64,000 nt of DNA. Source: Sesamum alatum (lineage: Eukaryota; Streptophyta; Magnoliopsida; Lamiales; Pedaliaceae). The notes beneath the pieces are model-generated. The model worked only from the letters and a program-made list of their open reading frames with translations, ran no database searches and was not told the origin of the DNA. Shown here piece after piece: positions 1 through 15,300 of the stretch; position 1 is the first letter of the stretch, and each line of letters starts with the position of its first letter. A program made the position numbers and the translations under genes. The stretch is taken from NCBI GenBank assembly GCA_034509735.1, contig JACGWO010000003.1, positions 42,144,873 to 42,208,872 on the forward strand, read 5' to 3'.

Positions 1-3000
1 GCTCTTCGCAGTTTTGAAATGAAGTAGAAATTGCAATCTTTTAGGAGGCCTTGCTTTTTACTTTTTGTTTTTCTCTTTTTTCAACAGTGTATGTCATAAA
101 ATTTAAGAGAAAGGAGCTTGTCCTTACTGGCACACGAAGTTATCTGCAAACAAAAGACCCTCAAGCCTTACTACCAGACTTGAAGTTCAAGAAGCTATTT
201 CAGCATATCATGTGACAAAATTCCAACCCAATAGGGCCTTCATAATTTTTATTTGAAGTCAATGCCACACAAACCACAAGTTTCTGGGGTATCTATTTCC
301 GTGTACAGGAGGTGCACAGTTTCAGACTGGATTTCAAGTCACATAAATAGCAGTGATCATGACCCCTACTGAAATCACACCTGAAAGTAGACCAACTTCG
401 TGCTGCAATGTATTGTTTAATATATATCTTTCTCCCAACTCCAACTACTCTTCCCCACTGCCCCTTGCTCCCAGGAAGAAAAAAGAAAGAACCCACACAC
501 TTTTTCTGCACTGGTGACCCATAGATTTAAGATAACATATGGCATATTTCATACCTTCACAACTACGGGAGACCGAAGTTCTAGAACTCGATGAACTTCC
601 ATGTTTGTTGTCTCTTCCGTGCTAGATTGAAAATCAGATGTGTCTCTCAGCACCTTTTCACAAAAGAACACAAGCTTTTGTTCAGCTAATCCTTCAAGTT
701 TCTCTTCTTTGACAGTGTCCTCTTCATGACTATTAACTGCTGCTGTTGCCTTTTGCAAGATATCCAGATAGATGCAAGTTCCAGACAACTCCTGGCGGAG
801 AAGATTCAAAGGTGGCCTGTCCAGCAGGAAAGATTCTTGTGTTACAAAAGAATTGTTTCATGGAAGCCATTAAGTAAAAGCATGGAAAGAATAAGTGGTT
901 TCTGATCACGGCATGTGTTAGCCAACCTTTCATCGGGAATTTGGTGCATACGCGATCTGAGGTTGGAATATGAGTTGTACGATGCAGCAAAATCCAGCAC
1001 AGAGAACAAAATTTCCATCATGGTGATTTTCTGTTGTGCTTTCAACTTGTCCCAGTATTTCTTCTGCAAGTTAAAAACTGTCAACTAAAAGCATGCTATA
1101 ATCTATTCTCAAAGCATATAGCAATATATACTCATTATTGAACCCATCACACCACTTATAGGTAGAAGGCTGACTACATGTTCAATTTAATGTCAATTCC
1201 CTCAGTCCACATGTGTATACAAGTACAGTAACTTCAATAAACGAATCTTGTTACCAACATTTTCTGGGCTTCCAATGACTACGATGATCATCTATATGGA
1301 AAAAGGATAGAGAAAACTGTAACAGTTTCATTTGGCAAGTCTACTGGAACAATATGGACTAAGCAATTGAGACTTAGTATCTAAGATTTTGACCCTCTGA
1401 AGGAATAAAAGTTAATGATAAAACTATTAACAGTTAGGAACACTAATCAAAAGAACAACTAATTATAAAATCATTGTACCAAAAATTAGATGGTCAAGAA
1501 GCTGACTTCTTGTACCTGAATACCATCAATGACACCTAGAAGTAACAGCTGGGTCATGCATTTACTCCTAATGGTAGCCAGCATCGGACTTTGCTCCTCT
1601 TCTTTGGTATCAGGTTCGGTGGTAGCATCAGGAGTCTAGAGAACAAGCAAAGCGAAAGTTAAAAATTTTAACACATTTTAAGGCTCAACTAGGGGCTCAG
1701 CAGCTAAAAGAAGCAGTTAAAATTTTGAAGACTAATGCAGTGATGCATCAAACAAATAAATACTGTTCATGATTGCTTATTTTACAGTCACCATTTCATA
1801 GCCAACAAATAAACCAAAGATCAATGGACCTGGCACTTACATTCATTTTCCACATGGATTCCTAGGGTGATTAGGTAAGGCGACCCTATTTCATCTCCGA
1901 AACCAATCAATGATGTAATAGGAGTTTCTTATCCACATACAAGTTCCAAAACAACTTAGAATGCTCATGCATTTAGCACTCATGTTGCTTCAAGAAAACT
2001 ACAATATGAAATAGGTGTGTGCTACATCCCTGGCTATAAGAGTTAATCTGGAATCATCAAAAGGGTAATTTTTAGTTCCAGTGTATGAACATTTGGACCA
2101 TATAGCTCTAACTCTTGATTCGAAAGAGAAAACAGAATGAATATTGGTTCGATCATCAGTCAATAAATGGTTAATACTTCAAGCTACGTTAATGATCAAA
2201 GAGCTCCACAGTCCAATAAGCTAACCCAAACCCCATCAGGGACGTTGCCCAGGTTAGAACAGTCAGATCATACAGGCTTTACCAAGCGATCTGAAAAGTA
2301 GTTTGAGCTGAAAAGTAGTTCGAGTCTTATTAGCTTTTCTAGTCACAATAGTCAATGGGTCTCATTACATTCCATGTTTCTAATTCTTAGTATTTTTGTA
2401 CCATAAATTTTGCAGTTTTAAATGTTCGAGCATTCTACGAATCAATTCAATTTGTAGCTTTTGTTGTTTCTACTTTTGCTTCAGATGTTTGCGTGCTTAA
2501 TAACTACATGTCCATCCCTCCCTGGAGCCCTTCTATTCTCCAACGAAATCAAATAACTTGTCTCTGAACGTAAAATATATTAGCATATGAAGCCAAGATA
2601 AGAGCTTCTACAGTCACAAACTTAGAGAATCTTGTATGTTAAAGCATGGCTAGAGCTCTACTAAATGCATACGTGAAACAGCCAGAAGAATAATTCATAT
2701 CTGTAAAACTATAAAATTAAACACCAACCTTGGATGGAGAAGATGATGCTATTACGTCAGATGTAAGGTTCTTCGGTTTCGACGTAAAAGTTCTCATAAA
2801 CATGTTTCCCATAATTCTTTGTCCCAATGTTTGACTCCGTTGAAGGCCTCCACCATCAGTAGGTTTCGTAGCTCTTCCAGATGGTGAAGCCATACCTACA
2901 AAAGACATGTTACTCCAATTGCTTTGCATATTTACTTCTAAAATCTTTGAACTTTCAATTTATCTACCATGCCCATTTGCGACAACTTACCTAATAAAGC

Positions 3001-3328
3001 TCTACATTACATATCAATGCACTAACCTGCAGATTCCTCCATATCCACTCCACGCGATGCTTCTTGATTGTCATCCAGTGCATTTCCATTAACACTGGTT
3101 TTTATGGATGCTATCTCCAAGTCTCCTGACAATATATTATGGTGCTTATCATTCTCGAACCCCAGATCATTGAGAAGCTCAAGGGGTTGGGTTGTGTATG
3201 AAGCATCCCTGCTCAATAATCAGTCAGCAAGGAGTCATCACAATAGCATAACAAAATAAAAAGATAATGCAGCTTGCAATTTTATCAAAGTAAAAGAAAC
3301 AAAATCTGTGTTGTGTGTGTGTGTGCGC

Positions 3329-3392
<64 letters not shown>

Positions 3393-6300
3393 TTACCTTA
3401 CACTTTTCAACAAAGTATCCCAGTCCTGATCACTGAACTGGTGTCCTCCAACTTCAATGAGATGCACTAATGCACCCAAAGATATTGAAACGACTGTTTG
3501 ATCAGTTTTCTTCGCACAATCTAACAATAAACCGAGCAGAGGGGGCAGCATAAAAGACACATCCTACAAAATGAGGCAACAAAATATTAGGCAACCATTG
3601 TAATGCATGAAACTTCAAATGTACACAGGCCGACGGAATCAGCAATGGGTTCCAATCCATATGGACTGAATGCATTTCGTATTAATATCCCTGAACCTTT
3701 GAAGAAAGAACTCACAGTTTCATCAATAAAATACTGCTTGCTCCAGGATAAGGATAAGGACGACCAGGAAAGTGGAAAAAGAATCATATTTATCAAAATA
3801 AAGTTGTACATACAGCAATATTTCTCACAAAGCAAATGTTTCTTTCGAAAGGTAAGCCTAGAAGTATGCCTTACGACAGACCACCTACTCATGATCAATT
3901 TCCCAGGGCAGTATGTGAGAGAGAAATTAAAGGTTCAAGAACCCAAAGAACATTTCAGGTCTAATGGGAACCAAATTCGAGGAAGATTTAACGTGTGTAA
4001 TACAAACCATATACAAATTCTTGAAGGCACAATGCTTAAGAGGCCATCAAATGTCAGCGAAGGAAGGACTGTATTATGAGCCATCTAAAGTACAAGAACC
4101 AACCTTTAGCACAGCGAAAAGCGAATGCAATATATACGACAAGCAAAACATTTTGGAAAAACATAACTTTGCTTCTTAAGTTAATGGGTGTCATGCAACT
4201 ACCTCAAAGGGTTTCTAATTGCCTAAAACATTAATAAGTTTCCGAAGGTAGAAACAAGCCGTAACTCACGGAACAGGAAAAGACGAGATATTGAATTGAC
4301 TATCAAATGACCCCAAGCATAGGGTAGAGAGAACACACAGACAGAGGGTGCTGCAGCCCATGCATGATGATGGAAACAAATTTTTTTGCTAGTGGTAATA
4401 TTAAATCAACCACTTCGGCTACCTTGTAAAAAGTGTTGAAAAGGTTGCACAGCAATTGTAGTGCATGCACGGAGCTTTCTCGGAGCCACTCATCCCCAGA
4501 AGATATAGAACTCTCTTTTCCAGCTTGTCTCACATGATCAAAGATGGGAAACAGGACCCGATGGAAAATATTCTCCCAGAATGAAGATGAGAATTTGTTG
4601 CCTCTCTCATTCAGCAAATCAAACAAAACCTCAAGTGCACAATTCCTGACTTCTGACCTTGGATCAGATGTCAGGTCAGAAAGACCAGCCAGCATAGGGG
4701 ACCAATAATACTCTATCACATCACGAGTTCCACCTGCTGGGATATCGATAGGTTTCAGAGAACCCCCATGTATAAGGCCCTAAATATGAGAAGAACAACA
4801 GAATTACTGCCTGTATGCCTTTCCAGAAATATTTGTATCCTCATTAAGGAAAAAAAGGAGAAACTATGCCAAAGAGTAACTTAAGGCCAGGGGAGACAGC
4901 AAGAACTAGAATATTTACTGGATATCGAAATAAGAAATAATAGGAATCAAAGTCAAGGTACAGAAAGGGATCATATCACGCCTTAGTCATTTTCTTGAAG
5001 AAAGTTGAAAAGTTGTTTGCAAAAAGAAAAGAAAATGGTAAGGAAGATTATAAACACAACTAACAAAAATCACATCCCAAACTTTCTCCTCGTCCTGTTC
5101 ATGACGCAACATGGCCTTGTGAATGCCCCAATACAATAATAATTAGATGACTACCATTGCACTTAACTCAACCCCAAGATTTCACCAATAACTGCAGCTT
5201 TTTATGTCAAAACACTAGGGCAAGATTGACCAAGCTGAAGAAAAAACTCCTAATGAACGAAGAAAACCTTAACACTTCAGAACAAACCTCTGCAAGACGA
5301 TTTTCACATATCCTGAGGAGAGCAACAGCCTTCAAACTTATGCCTTGAGCACTTCTATTATTGGCGAACCGAATCAGGCAGTTCACACAGTCCATGAAGC
5401 AATCCCCAATAATCTGATCGAACTGTTCCAAGATAACTGCACCATTCCTCCGTGTAAGACATCATTTAAAAAACATTATGTACTATATATCAAAAGAGAA
5501 ACAGAAAATTTGGTCCAAACCCTGTTCCACATTCTCAAATGCACTTTCAACAATGGCTTCCAGGTCATCATCTGCAGCTGTGGTGAAAATCATGAAAACA
5601 CTTCGCCAGCCGGACTTTATACTTCCAACTTTAGATCTTATCATCTGTTAATCCAACTAAAATACATTCATATCAAAACAGCAGTAACAAAAGTCAAAAA
5701 GTCCCAAATAACTAAGATCAGGCGTACATACTTCAACAATGCAACCCAATATACGCCGCCGTATGGATTCATTTCTGCCGCTTCGCATGAGAACAACAAA
5801 TGGTTTCAAAATATCATTCTGGAAAGTGAAATTTGCAAGTTCAGCACGCTCCATATATTTCATACCAAGTTGCCGTAGAGAATCTATAGCATATCTAGCA
5901 ATTTCTTCATCATCATGGCTCACAGCTAATATGAAATGCTTAGCCAAGACGGACCATATTCTAGCCCAAACCTGAAAAAAGAAAGAATACAACCATATGA
6001 ATTTTGCTAAAACACATTTATAAATTACAATTGGTGTCATCATAAATTCCTAAAGTAGTGCCTAAAATATATATTATGGGAAAACTGAGACGATTCAGGT
6101 GTACTTAACATAGGCCAATAAACATTATAGAAACTTCGATGAAATAGTTTTATGGTAAACCTAGAAAAACATTGACTTTGGAGATGACCCTTGATCGAGC
6201 AAAGTAGAAGAAGATGCTCCATTAAGTAGACCAAAATGAATGTATTATGAAGTGATGTGAGTTGAGTTAATAAAGTGTGAGATAAATCATTTACAAATGA

Positions 6301-9300
6301 AGCCAATTCCAAGTGATCTAACTATGCAATTATATTTGAGATCATTGAATATCTTGTCCTAGTATTAGAGTAATGCATGTAGATGTAGAGCTCCCCAATT
6401 CTTTTGAGATATGATTGAATAATTCTAGCATGTGATATGCATCTGAGCTACTTTCAATAATGAAAACAAGTTACATCTGAGAAGCACTCAACAGAGTTAC
6501 CAAGAACATTAGCAGAACTTTATCAGATGAAGAAATTACCATCCTTATACGAGCCATATTGTAATAGCTAATTTCAACGACCTTGCGCAAGCTAAAAACA
6601 CGAGGTGGAGTCTGTTTTAATTCCTCTGCTGATACACTACACAAGCCAGTGAAAAACTCCACCACAGATTCACTGGGCAATTTGATGCAATTTAAGAATA
6701 CTCGTTCAGTTGGTTTTCCACAGAGCTCTCTCAAAGACTGAAGAATAGCATCCCTTGAGATTTGATTTGATCCTTGCATGATGGTTGCAGCCATAGCAGG
6801 CGAGGAGACCAGATATTCAAGTCGGGAAATACATTCCAGAATCGTGGACCAAGAGTCTTTAAGGGCATCTATATCAGTATCGCATAAAGCAAGAAGGGTG
6901 CCTAGTGCCTCTACATTTTTGCCACGCATATCTTTTGGTGCATGTAAGAAATTAAACCTGCAATTAAGTTCAGCAGCGTGTTAACAAACTTTTTGCCTCA
7001 GGCAAAGCATATCATGCAAAAACCAAGCGGTTTTGCAGCTGTTTTAACATACAGTAAATCAGGAAGCAAGATACTTTTGTCTTGCCACATTTTCGAGGTC
7101 TTAGCATATTTCAGAGTCACGATAATCTTGTAGTTTCCTGTTCTTCTTTCACTTCGTTCCAAACTGCAGAACCTCTCTTCCATGAGAAAAGCTTCTATCA
7201 CCAACTACTCAAGATGTCTCCACAGTTTCTTGATTTAGAATATATCATTTTCCACCGATGTCATCTACTCATTTCTTGGTTACATTAAACTCGATCAAAG
7301 AACTTCATCTTTGGCATCAGAATTGTGTTATTGGAAAGAGTTGACAAGGATAAAAGTTAGGAAGATTGCCATTTGCCAAAGAGAATAGCAGTATAGCTCC
7401 ATTAACCTATCAGGGAATGTGTTTCCCCTTCAAGAATTTTGTTTTTCTTGAGCGATACATAAAATAATTGAGTACATAGGTATACCTAGCAACTAACTAA
7501 GAGAGAAGAGCTGTCAGGTACAGTTACAGAGTATTTGGAAGCTTTTTCTTATACGTCTTAACAGTTCCAAGAGGGAATATAGGGAAGGAATTAGAGCAGC
7601 AAGAGTCCAATATCTACTCCCCAAATAGCTACCTTGCCTTCAGGAAGCAAATAAGTTTAGCCCCAAAGATTCTATAACTCGCTACATGAAAGATTTGGTT
7701 TTGAACTATCATCTTCATAGGCATCTCAGTGCACTCAGGAGCTCTAAACTGCTTGGTAAATATGGAAGATAGTAGCTCCACAGTTAAGCTTTAAAGTCAG
7801 TTTTAGTAAATTGTTATCCAGTTCTTGTGACCATTCCAAGTCAGAGTTTGCTTCCAGGTATCCCGCTGCCACTAAATCTATTAAGGAGACAGAATGTGTA
7901 ATTGGCAGTTCGCAGGTGGTAAACAAAGGAAAAAAGAGAAAAAGAAAGAAGATTGTATCATCGGCAATGTGCTCGGCAGAATATAATGACATGGGAATGA
8001 AAGGCAGATTCTATAATCTTTGTTAGTGTCTCTACAAGTTGCAGATAGCCAAAAGTGCAATGTTGGGGCTTCTATCGAACACTAATTTTTGCACTTTGGC
8101 AGCCTATGAAAGTGCCAACACCTCTGTGAATTGGTGCTGGGGTCCAAATATGAATTTGAGCACCAAGCGCAGGAGCAAACAAGCATCATGTCATGCCAAA
8201 ATCTTTTATGGGTGAATTTCTTGTATGAATATCACTCTATTCGAAATAAATCTACATGAAATCTCGTAGCAAAATTATATATTATATATTAGCATACTTT
8301 AAAAGTAAATTGCATGTATAGAATGATATATCAAGAGAAAAAAGCCAATTTCTCCGTTGACATTCATATGCAAATTACCTATACAACAGCATAATTATCT
8401 AAATTCAAATGTTAAAGCTAATGTGGACATAAGTTAGAGTCAGGTTAACATATCTAATTCTTAAGAAAATATGTCAATAAAGGAATATATTAGAAGTTTC
8501 CTTATCAAGATCATAAAGAAATATGCCAATAAGTATTTACCAGCTTCTTAATATAAATAAAAGATAAGTGTTATCAGAGCACAAGTAATCGTCATAATCT
8601 TAAAGGGGTGAAAATAGTGCCTCAAAAAGTTCATAAAAGAATTGGGCAAAATCATGGACTTGAAGAGCACCTCACTAGTTGTCCCACATTTCAAAGAAAT
8701 TATGTTAAGATTCAATGACAATGCACGATAATGCACAATGTCCATGTAATTACACATAATTGATACTTTAAGACATGATTATAAATTAAATCATTTTGCC
8801 AATTCATATCCAATTAAGGAATACTGATTCCTGAACTGAATTTCCTCATACTTTCATCAACCGATCACTGTGTGATTTGAGTCTTTTGTTTCCCATGACA
8901 ACAAAATTTTAGGAGTACTACACTGAAGCGCAGATCAGACATCAAACCAATATGCATTGCGCGAGTATCAAATAGAGTAGAAATTCCATGTTAGAAATTT
9001 TAGACCTTGATGAAGAATTGGATTGAGAAGTATGAGACAAGGAGTCAAACATTTGTGCAGACTTGCAGAAAACAGATCCTACCTCCTTATTAGAAAACTT
9101 CCGAGAAATTATGAAATGAGTCAAAATTTAATAAATGTAGGAGTGAAAATCATAAACTTAATCAGTATATTCCTTTTGATCTTTCTACACATGAAAATGA
9201 AATGAGATATGGCATGATCAATGCACTATCTCATATCACTAGAAAGTAGACCAGTGTAAGCCAAATAACTCATCCTAGTTCCAACAGAAGTGATATTTGT

Positions 9301-12300
9301 CACCCTTGCGGATATCTTCATTCAAAAAGCCAAGAGTTCGAAGATCATAGATGATAGAATAACACTGGGCATAAATGACTAGCTGATACATGAACAAGAC
9401 AGGTTGATAAGAAAACGAGAATTACCTCAACAAAGACGTCAAAAATGCGTAGCGCATATTGTCCATCCCTAGAACATGTGTTATGCGTATACCTTCTTTG
9501 AAACCTTCCATGCAAAGACTAATTCTTGGTTTGTTGTCCACTTCACCCGCTTCACCCATGGTAACAGAAAAAGTAGCAAGTAATGGCCATCCTACAGCTT
9601 CAACCATGGGACGCACAAGTTCAATCCTGTGAGACGTATAAAAGAACCCCCCTTTTCCACCTTGAGCCTTAATTAGAGTCTGTATTTGCTTGATAATTGC
9701 CTCATTCTCAGACTTGAAGTCAGTTGAAGAGCTCCTTTTGGGGAGCGCCAGATTGAGAATATCGACAAAGCGAACTCCCTCCTCTACTTCTGGATTTTGC
9801 TTACTCTTTTCCAAATTTGCAGCAGGGTCATCTTTCATTTCTATTTCTGCTTTAACAATGGAGTCGTACATGTCCTCCAAGAGTTCTTGAGGAGCAGATT
9901 CTTCACAAACATTTGTGGTGATCATGTGAATAAAATCACTTTTTGACATTTTCGAGGACACCGTTGGATCGTGAGCATCCGTATTCAGCATAATAATTGC
10001 ATAAGCAAGGACATAAGCTGTGTCTGCATTCTTGAACAGACCAGGATTGTCTGCACAGTAGCTGCAAAGAATAACATAACTTAAAAAATCTAAATTACTA
10101 GCCTTAGTTGACTACAGTTGCTTGTGAGCTGTTAAATGCTGCACTGTTTCCATTTTAGCAACATTTTCCATTTCAGGATCAATTATTCAATCAAGTAATT
10201 AATTACACACCAGGGAGTATGGCTTTTAATTAAACTAATAGAGTTAGAAATAAATAACAAAACCACAAAGAGGAATTTCCAAGGAGCGTTTTTGTCTGGG
10301 TGGAGTGGGAGAGAGCTGTAACTTGTACCAACCATGCAAAGCTTCAGTATAAAATATTAGACTAACATGTATCATCAACAATAACATATTACAATTTTTT
10401 AATCCGTTCTCACTATATGTTTGTTACCAACTTTCTACAGTTCAAATTTACCAAGTTTTGCTATAGCCAAACAGAATAAAGTGTAGGACATAGGGCTATT
10501 TTATGTTTGATTTGTTCAAAACAATTTTGTATTTTCAAAGCTGTATTTCTTTTGCTCTTCTGAAATTGTTCTCCAGAAAAATTTCGAGGACCTATCTTCA
10601 GAGCGTAATTCTCAAGGTCCACTACTCTTTTGCAGAGAACATTTTTCATTTGACCAGGACGACAGGTAAACCAAAGATGGTATCTCAAATTTCAAATCAA
10701 CTAATCAACTCATGGTCAAACTTTGCAACTAACTAATGCAAAAACACTTTCAATGTCACATATTCTGCACATTATCTGAATTACATAAGCTGAGCACATT
10801 TTTCTGTCACAGTTATTGAAGGTTAGCCATCTTGCCCACTAAAGGAGAACTGCTTCAAATTTTTTAAGGTCATAATGTGTTTAAGCCTTGAGAAATATAC
10901 TAGTTCTCTGAGTGGCAACATCATTTTGTATCATGTCTACCTGACTCTAAGTTTTCTGATATGGGGCTGGTTCACAGGCATGCAAATGCAGCTAGATAAT
11001 TGCCTACCATTCTGCAAACTTTTCTATTATGCGATCAATCTTTTCAGCTTCCCCTGGAAGTCGGAACCCTTTAAGGAATTCACGAAACGCCATGTCAAAT
11101 TTCATCCCAGAGAAGCTCAAAGATTCTACATAAGCATGCATAACAGCAGTGGAGAACTCCTCATTCTGGCCCAAGTAGTCCCCAATCATAGCCTGGAAAT
11201 CAGAGTCAGTAAGATAACTACTTGTTTTGGAAAATATATATCCAAAGACAAAAAATCATTTCCACCTTGTCTAAGTTGGGAGTATTCAGAAGAAACTGAG
11301 CAACTGAAGCTGGAGTTTTCTCCACTAACTGACTGGATATCAGATGTTGTATGCCCTTCCTGGGATGCCGATTGAACTGTACATGTTAAGAAAAGTTAGT
11401 CACCTACACAGGTCAAAAATATTTGAGAAACTAAATAGCTACAAATCTGATTTCCAGGAATGAAAATCAAAGTAGAGAAATAAAAGGATAGCAGATCCAC
11501 ACACCTCAGAGATAACATCTTCAATGGTAGACTTATGCGCCTTCAACTTCTCAAAGTCGATTATTAAATCTTCCCTACTATTTGATTCATCTCTAGGCGA
11601 ATTATCTACTTCAAGAGATTCCTTTCCTTGATTCTGCTTTTTGGATTCTCTATGTGACTTCTCCCAAATCACTAGTGATTTAAACACATTCACGAGACCC
11701 TAACAGTGTCAAGAAACAGGTGTTAACATGCCAAATTGAACAGAAGAAATGGCAGAGAGTTCTTAAATAAATATATAAGGGTTGAAAGACTTGCTAACGC
11801 AAGGATATACCTGAAGAGATGATGTCTTAATTAATCCTATTTGGGATGCAGTAGAAGACTTAGGATCCACATTTTGAGTACCTTGAGCAATTTTGGATAA
11901 TGTGGCAATCTAAATGAAAGGAGATTGTATGACTATGAAGTTATACAACATGTATCAGAGGAAGTATCTTATGTGACGAAACAGCATACCATCCTTCCAA
12001 ACAGGTTTGGTGCTTCAGGATCACAATCATAGTTTATATAAAAGTCAACAAGCATCTGAGGATCCTTGCACAGTTTCTCCAGCATCCTGCCCAATTTAAA
12101 TAGGATGAGAAGTATTAGTACAAGAATTAGAACTTTGAGGGGCAGCATGAGCTGGCAGAGCATCAAAAGACATCTCCCACACAACAAAAACTCTCATTTG
12201 ATTTTTTCTTTTTGCATGGCAATTGAGTATAAAATGCAAACAACCTGATGTACAAATTATGCTAATATTTGAATATTGCTTCAAAGGGAAACAGCATACC

Positions 12301-15300
12301 GAAGGACACTTAGTTTTTGGTTAAGATCTGATCCATCGAAAGATTTTAGCACAATCAAGGGAAAAAGGACTCCAATTTCAGCCTGGAAAAGGATTAATAC
12401 AATCAGCTTGAAGAAGCAAGTGAAGTCAAATGTCCTTATAAAGGAGAGCGATACTGTTCTCTAAGTTTATTTATACCTTGAAGCTTTCCCTATATCTCAA
12501 CAAAAGAACCGATAAAATTCCTGTTGCATGCTGCCAAAGCATCGAAACAGAACTATTAGAACTATAACTGAAACAGGCTTTTGTGATATCACCACGAACT
12601 AATCATACCTGAAATAATATAGGAGATTGGGACACTGATGCGCGTAATATTGCATATGAAAGGTGAGCTCTAATTGAATCAATAAATTGAAAATTCCTTG
12701 TGAACAAGTGGCCAACATCTTCCAATAAACCCTGTATAACCACATAGTACATCAGGTTTCATGGTCTGCCAGAAACATAATTAGCACTGGAACATCATCA
12801 TTAGCACATGCAAAATTCTCTGCTTCTTTTCCCAGCCAGACACTATCAAAGAAATAGCACTATGTTGCTTTCATGTAACACATCCAGCCAATTTACATTT
12901 GCATATGTCCATCTATAAAAATTCAATATGCCTGACTACCATGGGATCCTCCATTGACTCCATCTAGTCTATTGCCCTCAATCAACAACCTAAATTTATG
13001 CGCAATTATATCTTTTACTGCTCATTTCTTTTTTGTTTTTAGGAAGGTCAAATGCAAATTAACAAAAGAAATGTACATCAAGGTGGACTATCCACAAATT
13101 ACACAAGAAAACTGCTGTAAGTATCAACTTTTCCTACTCACCAATAAATGAATACTATCTTTCTTCATTATCTAATACTGAATGTGTATGCAAAGTAGTT
13201 TTTAACTGTTAAGAGATAAATTGGACCCATTAGAGAACATGTTATTGCCAAAATTATATGGTACATTGAATCAAGAAAGCAAAGCGGCGACTTCATCTAG
13301 TGCCATAAAGTAAATCTGATACAGCTGAAAAGAAGATATCAGAATGATAGTGAAGGTCCATGAAGGAGGACAACTGGAAAAAAAAAAATGAAGTCTAATT
13401 TCGCCAAGCTAGATCCTGTAGAAGGCATTAGAAAGGGGCGGATGCTGGTAACCAAATCTAGCAAAAGTCCGTATATCGCGAGACATGAGCACGGAGAGGA
13501 GGTAAGATCTTGCTGAGTTTAATGACGAAAAGGAGTACTCAAATTATCACAGGTCCTTAAGATGTTTTTGTTTGCCTACAGAACCAAATTCACCATGTTA
13601 CGGCCAAAACGCATATCTTTTATGGAAACATCTCATCTGTATTATCACCATCTGAAATATGATCATAAACAGTTTAAATCACAGATTTCAGGAAACAGAA
13701 CCAAACAAGGAACAGTTGGCAGATGTTCAACGATATCCTATACACTGACAACATCATAGCAAATCCTAGAACATAAAAGTGAAAACAACAAAGAGTTTCT
13801 TCATGCAATGAGCCATCACATAAAAGCTCCCTATATGCAGAGATTTTCTCCAAGACTAACCTGCACAAGCTCCAGGGATAGAATACGTGATTTGGTAGTA
13901 AAATCATCATTACCCTCCTTCATACTCATCTACAAACATATACCTGATTAAATCAAATGCATTGCACAAAGGAGTTTGGAACTAGAATGTAACGGAGATG
14001 CTAGAGACACAAACCTTACAAAGAGTATGGAAAAGAAGTAGAGCATCACGTTGTTCGAGACTCATGCTCTCTGGACCTGTCCCTCTGAAAAGTTTTAGCA
14101 ATTTTAAGGCAGAAGATATATATTCATCAAATTAAGATTAAGCAGATTGAGATATTGTAAGCAAACTTTTTCAGAAGTTCAAGATAAAGATGCTCCATTG
14201 TCTTTATCTCTGCACTCCCATGTATGAGTGTGCGTGTGGAGTGAAGGAAACGTAAAATAGAGCTCGTCCAAAATTGCTCTCCCAACTACATGATTTCAAC
14301 TTTGGTGTTATGGCCATACCTAGTGACTTTTCTACCATCTTCAAGATCAACAGCCTTCTGAAGAACGGCCTTCAAAAAGGAGTTTAACCCAAATTGCAGT
14401 TTAATAGCCAAATCTTACAGAATCTTAGAGATGGCAAACATTTCAAGCATTTTATAAAAGAGCACATGACAGAAGTAAAGTGATCATATAGAAATGGCCA
14501 TGTAATTGAAAGTACAAATGCACCTTTACGTCGGTGCCACCAGCAAGATTCTGAATTCCTTCAGTAGGTATCTGTTTCATAGATAACACATTGCCCGAGA
14601 TCATTCTTGGATCATTATGATCGCTGGATGACACTTCTCCAACCATTAAGTTTGACCCATCCTCCAAATGAGCTTCTTTGGGTTCAGCAGAATTTATGGA
14701 AACCTGAATCACAAGGAGTACTCATTCTAGAATGTACATACTCTTTATACATCTAGGTATCAAGCAACAAAAGAAAGATTTTGGAGAAGCAAATTTATTG
14801 CATACCGCATCAGTTTCCATTTGTCTAAAATTGATACTGAGCATTTGTGTTAACATGGCCTTTGATGTTGCTTGGTTAATAGGACTCTTGCTAAACATTG
14901 AAACCAGATGAATAAGCACAGATGATGTCTAAATCAAACTGATCATTACAACTCATCACAGAGTACCTATTAAGAGCAATATTGAAGCAAACCCTGATGA
15001 TGCCTACCAGTAGTTCACCATGTACTGCACAAGAATAGATCAAGAGATACAACTAATCAATTGAACAAGTAAAAACCAAGTTGTAACCAATCACACATTA
15101 TTAAGTCTTTCACGAGGTAGGTTTGAACTGCAAATGAACATTGTGCTGGCAGGCACCCTTAGCAGATAAAGTTTGCTCACATATAGAGAGACTGGAAGGC
15201 AGGCTATACAAGAACTAAGAAATTGCGGGATTGAAGATATGATATGTAGCAGGAATCAACAATTCCCTATCGCGAGATGACAAAAGGCGGAGGATCAAAT

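Noticed and set aside
3603..4079. 158-codon plus-strand frame inside BIG5
   Set aside because: It lies in the intron between BIG5 exons 25 and 26 and shows no family signature or splice support.
5345..5878. 177-codon plus-strand frame inside BIG5
   Set aside because: It overlaps three BIG5 exons on the opposite strand and is a shadow of the coding sequence.
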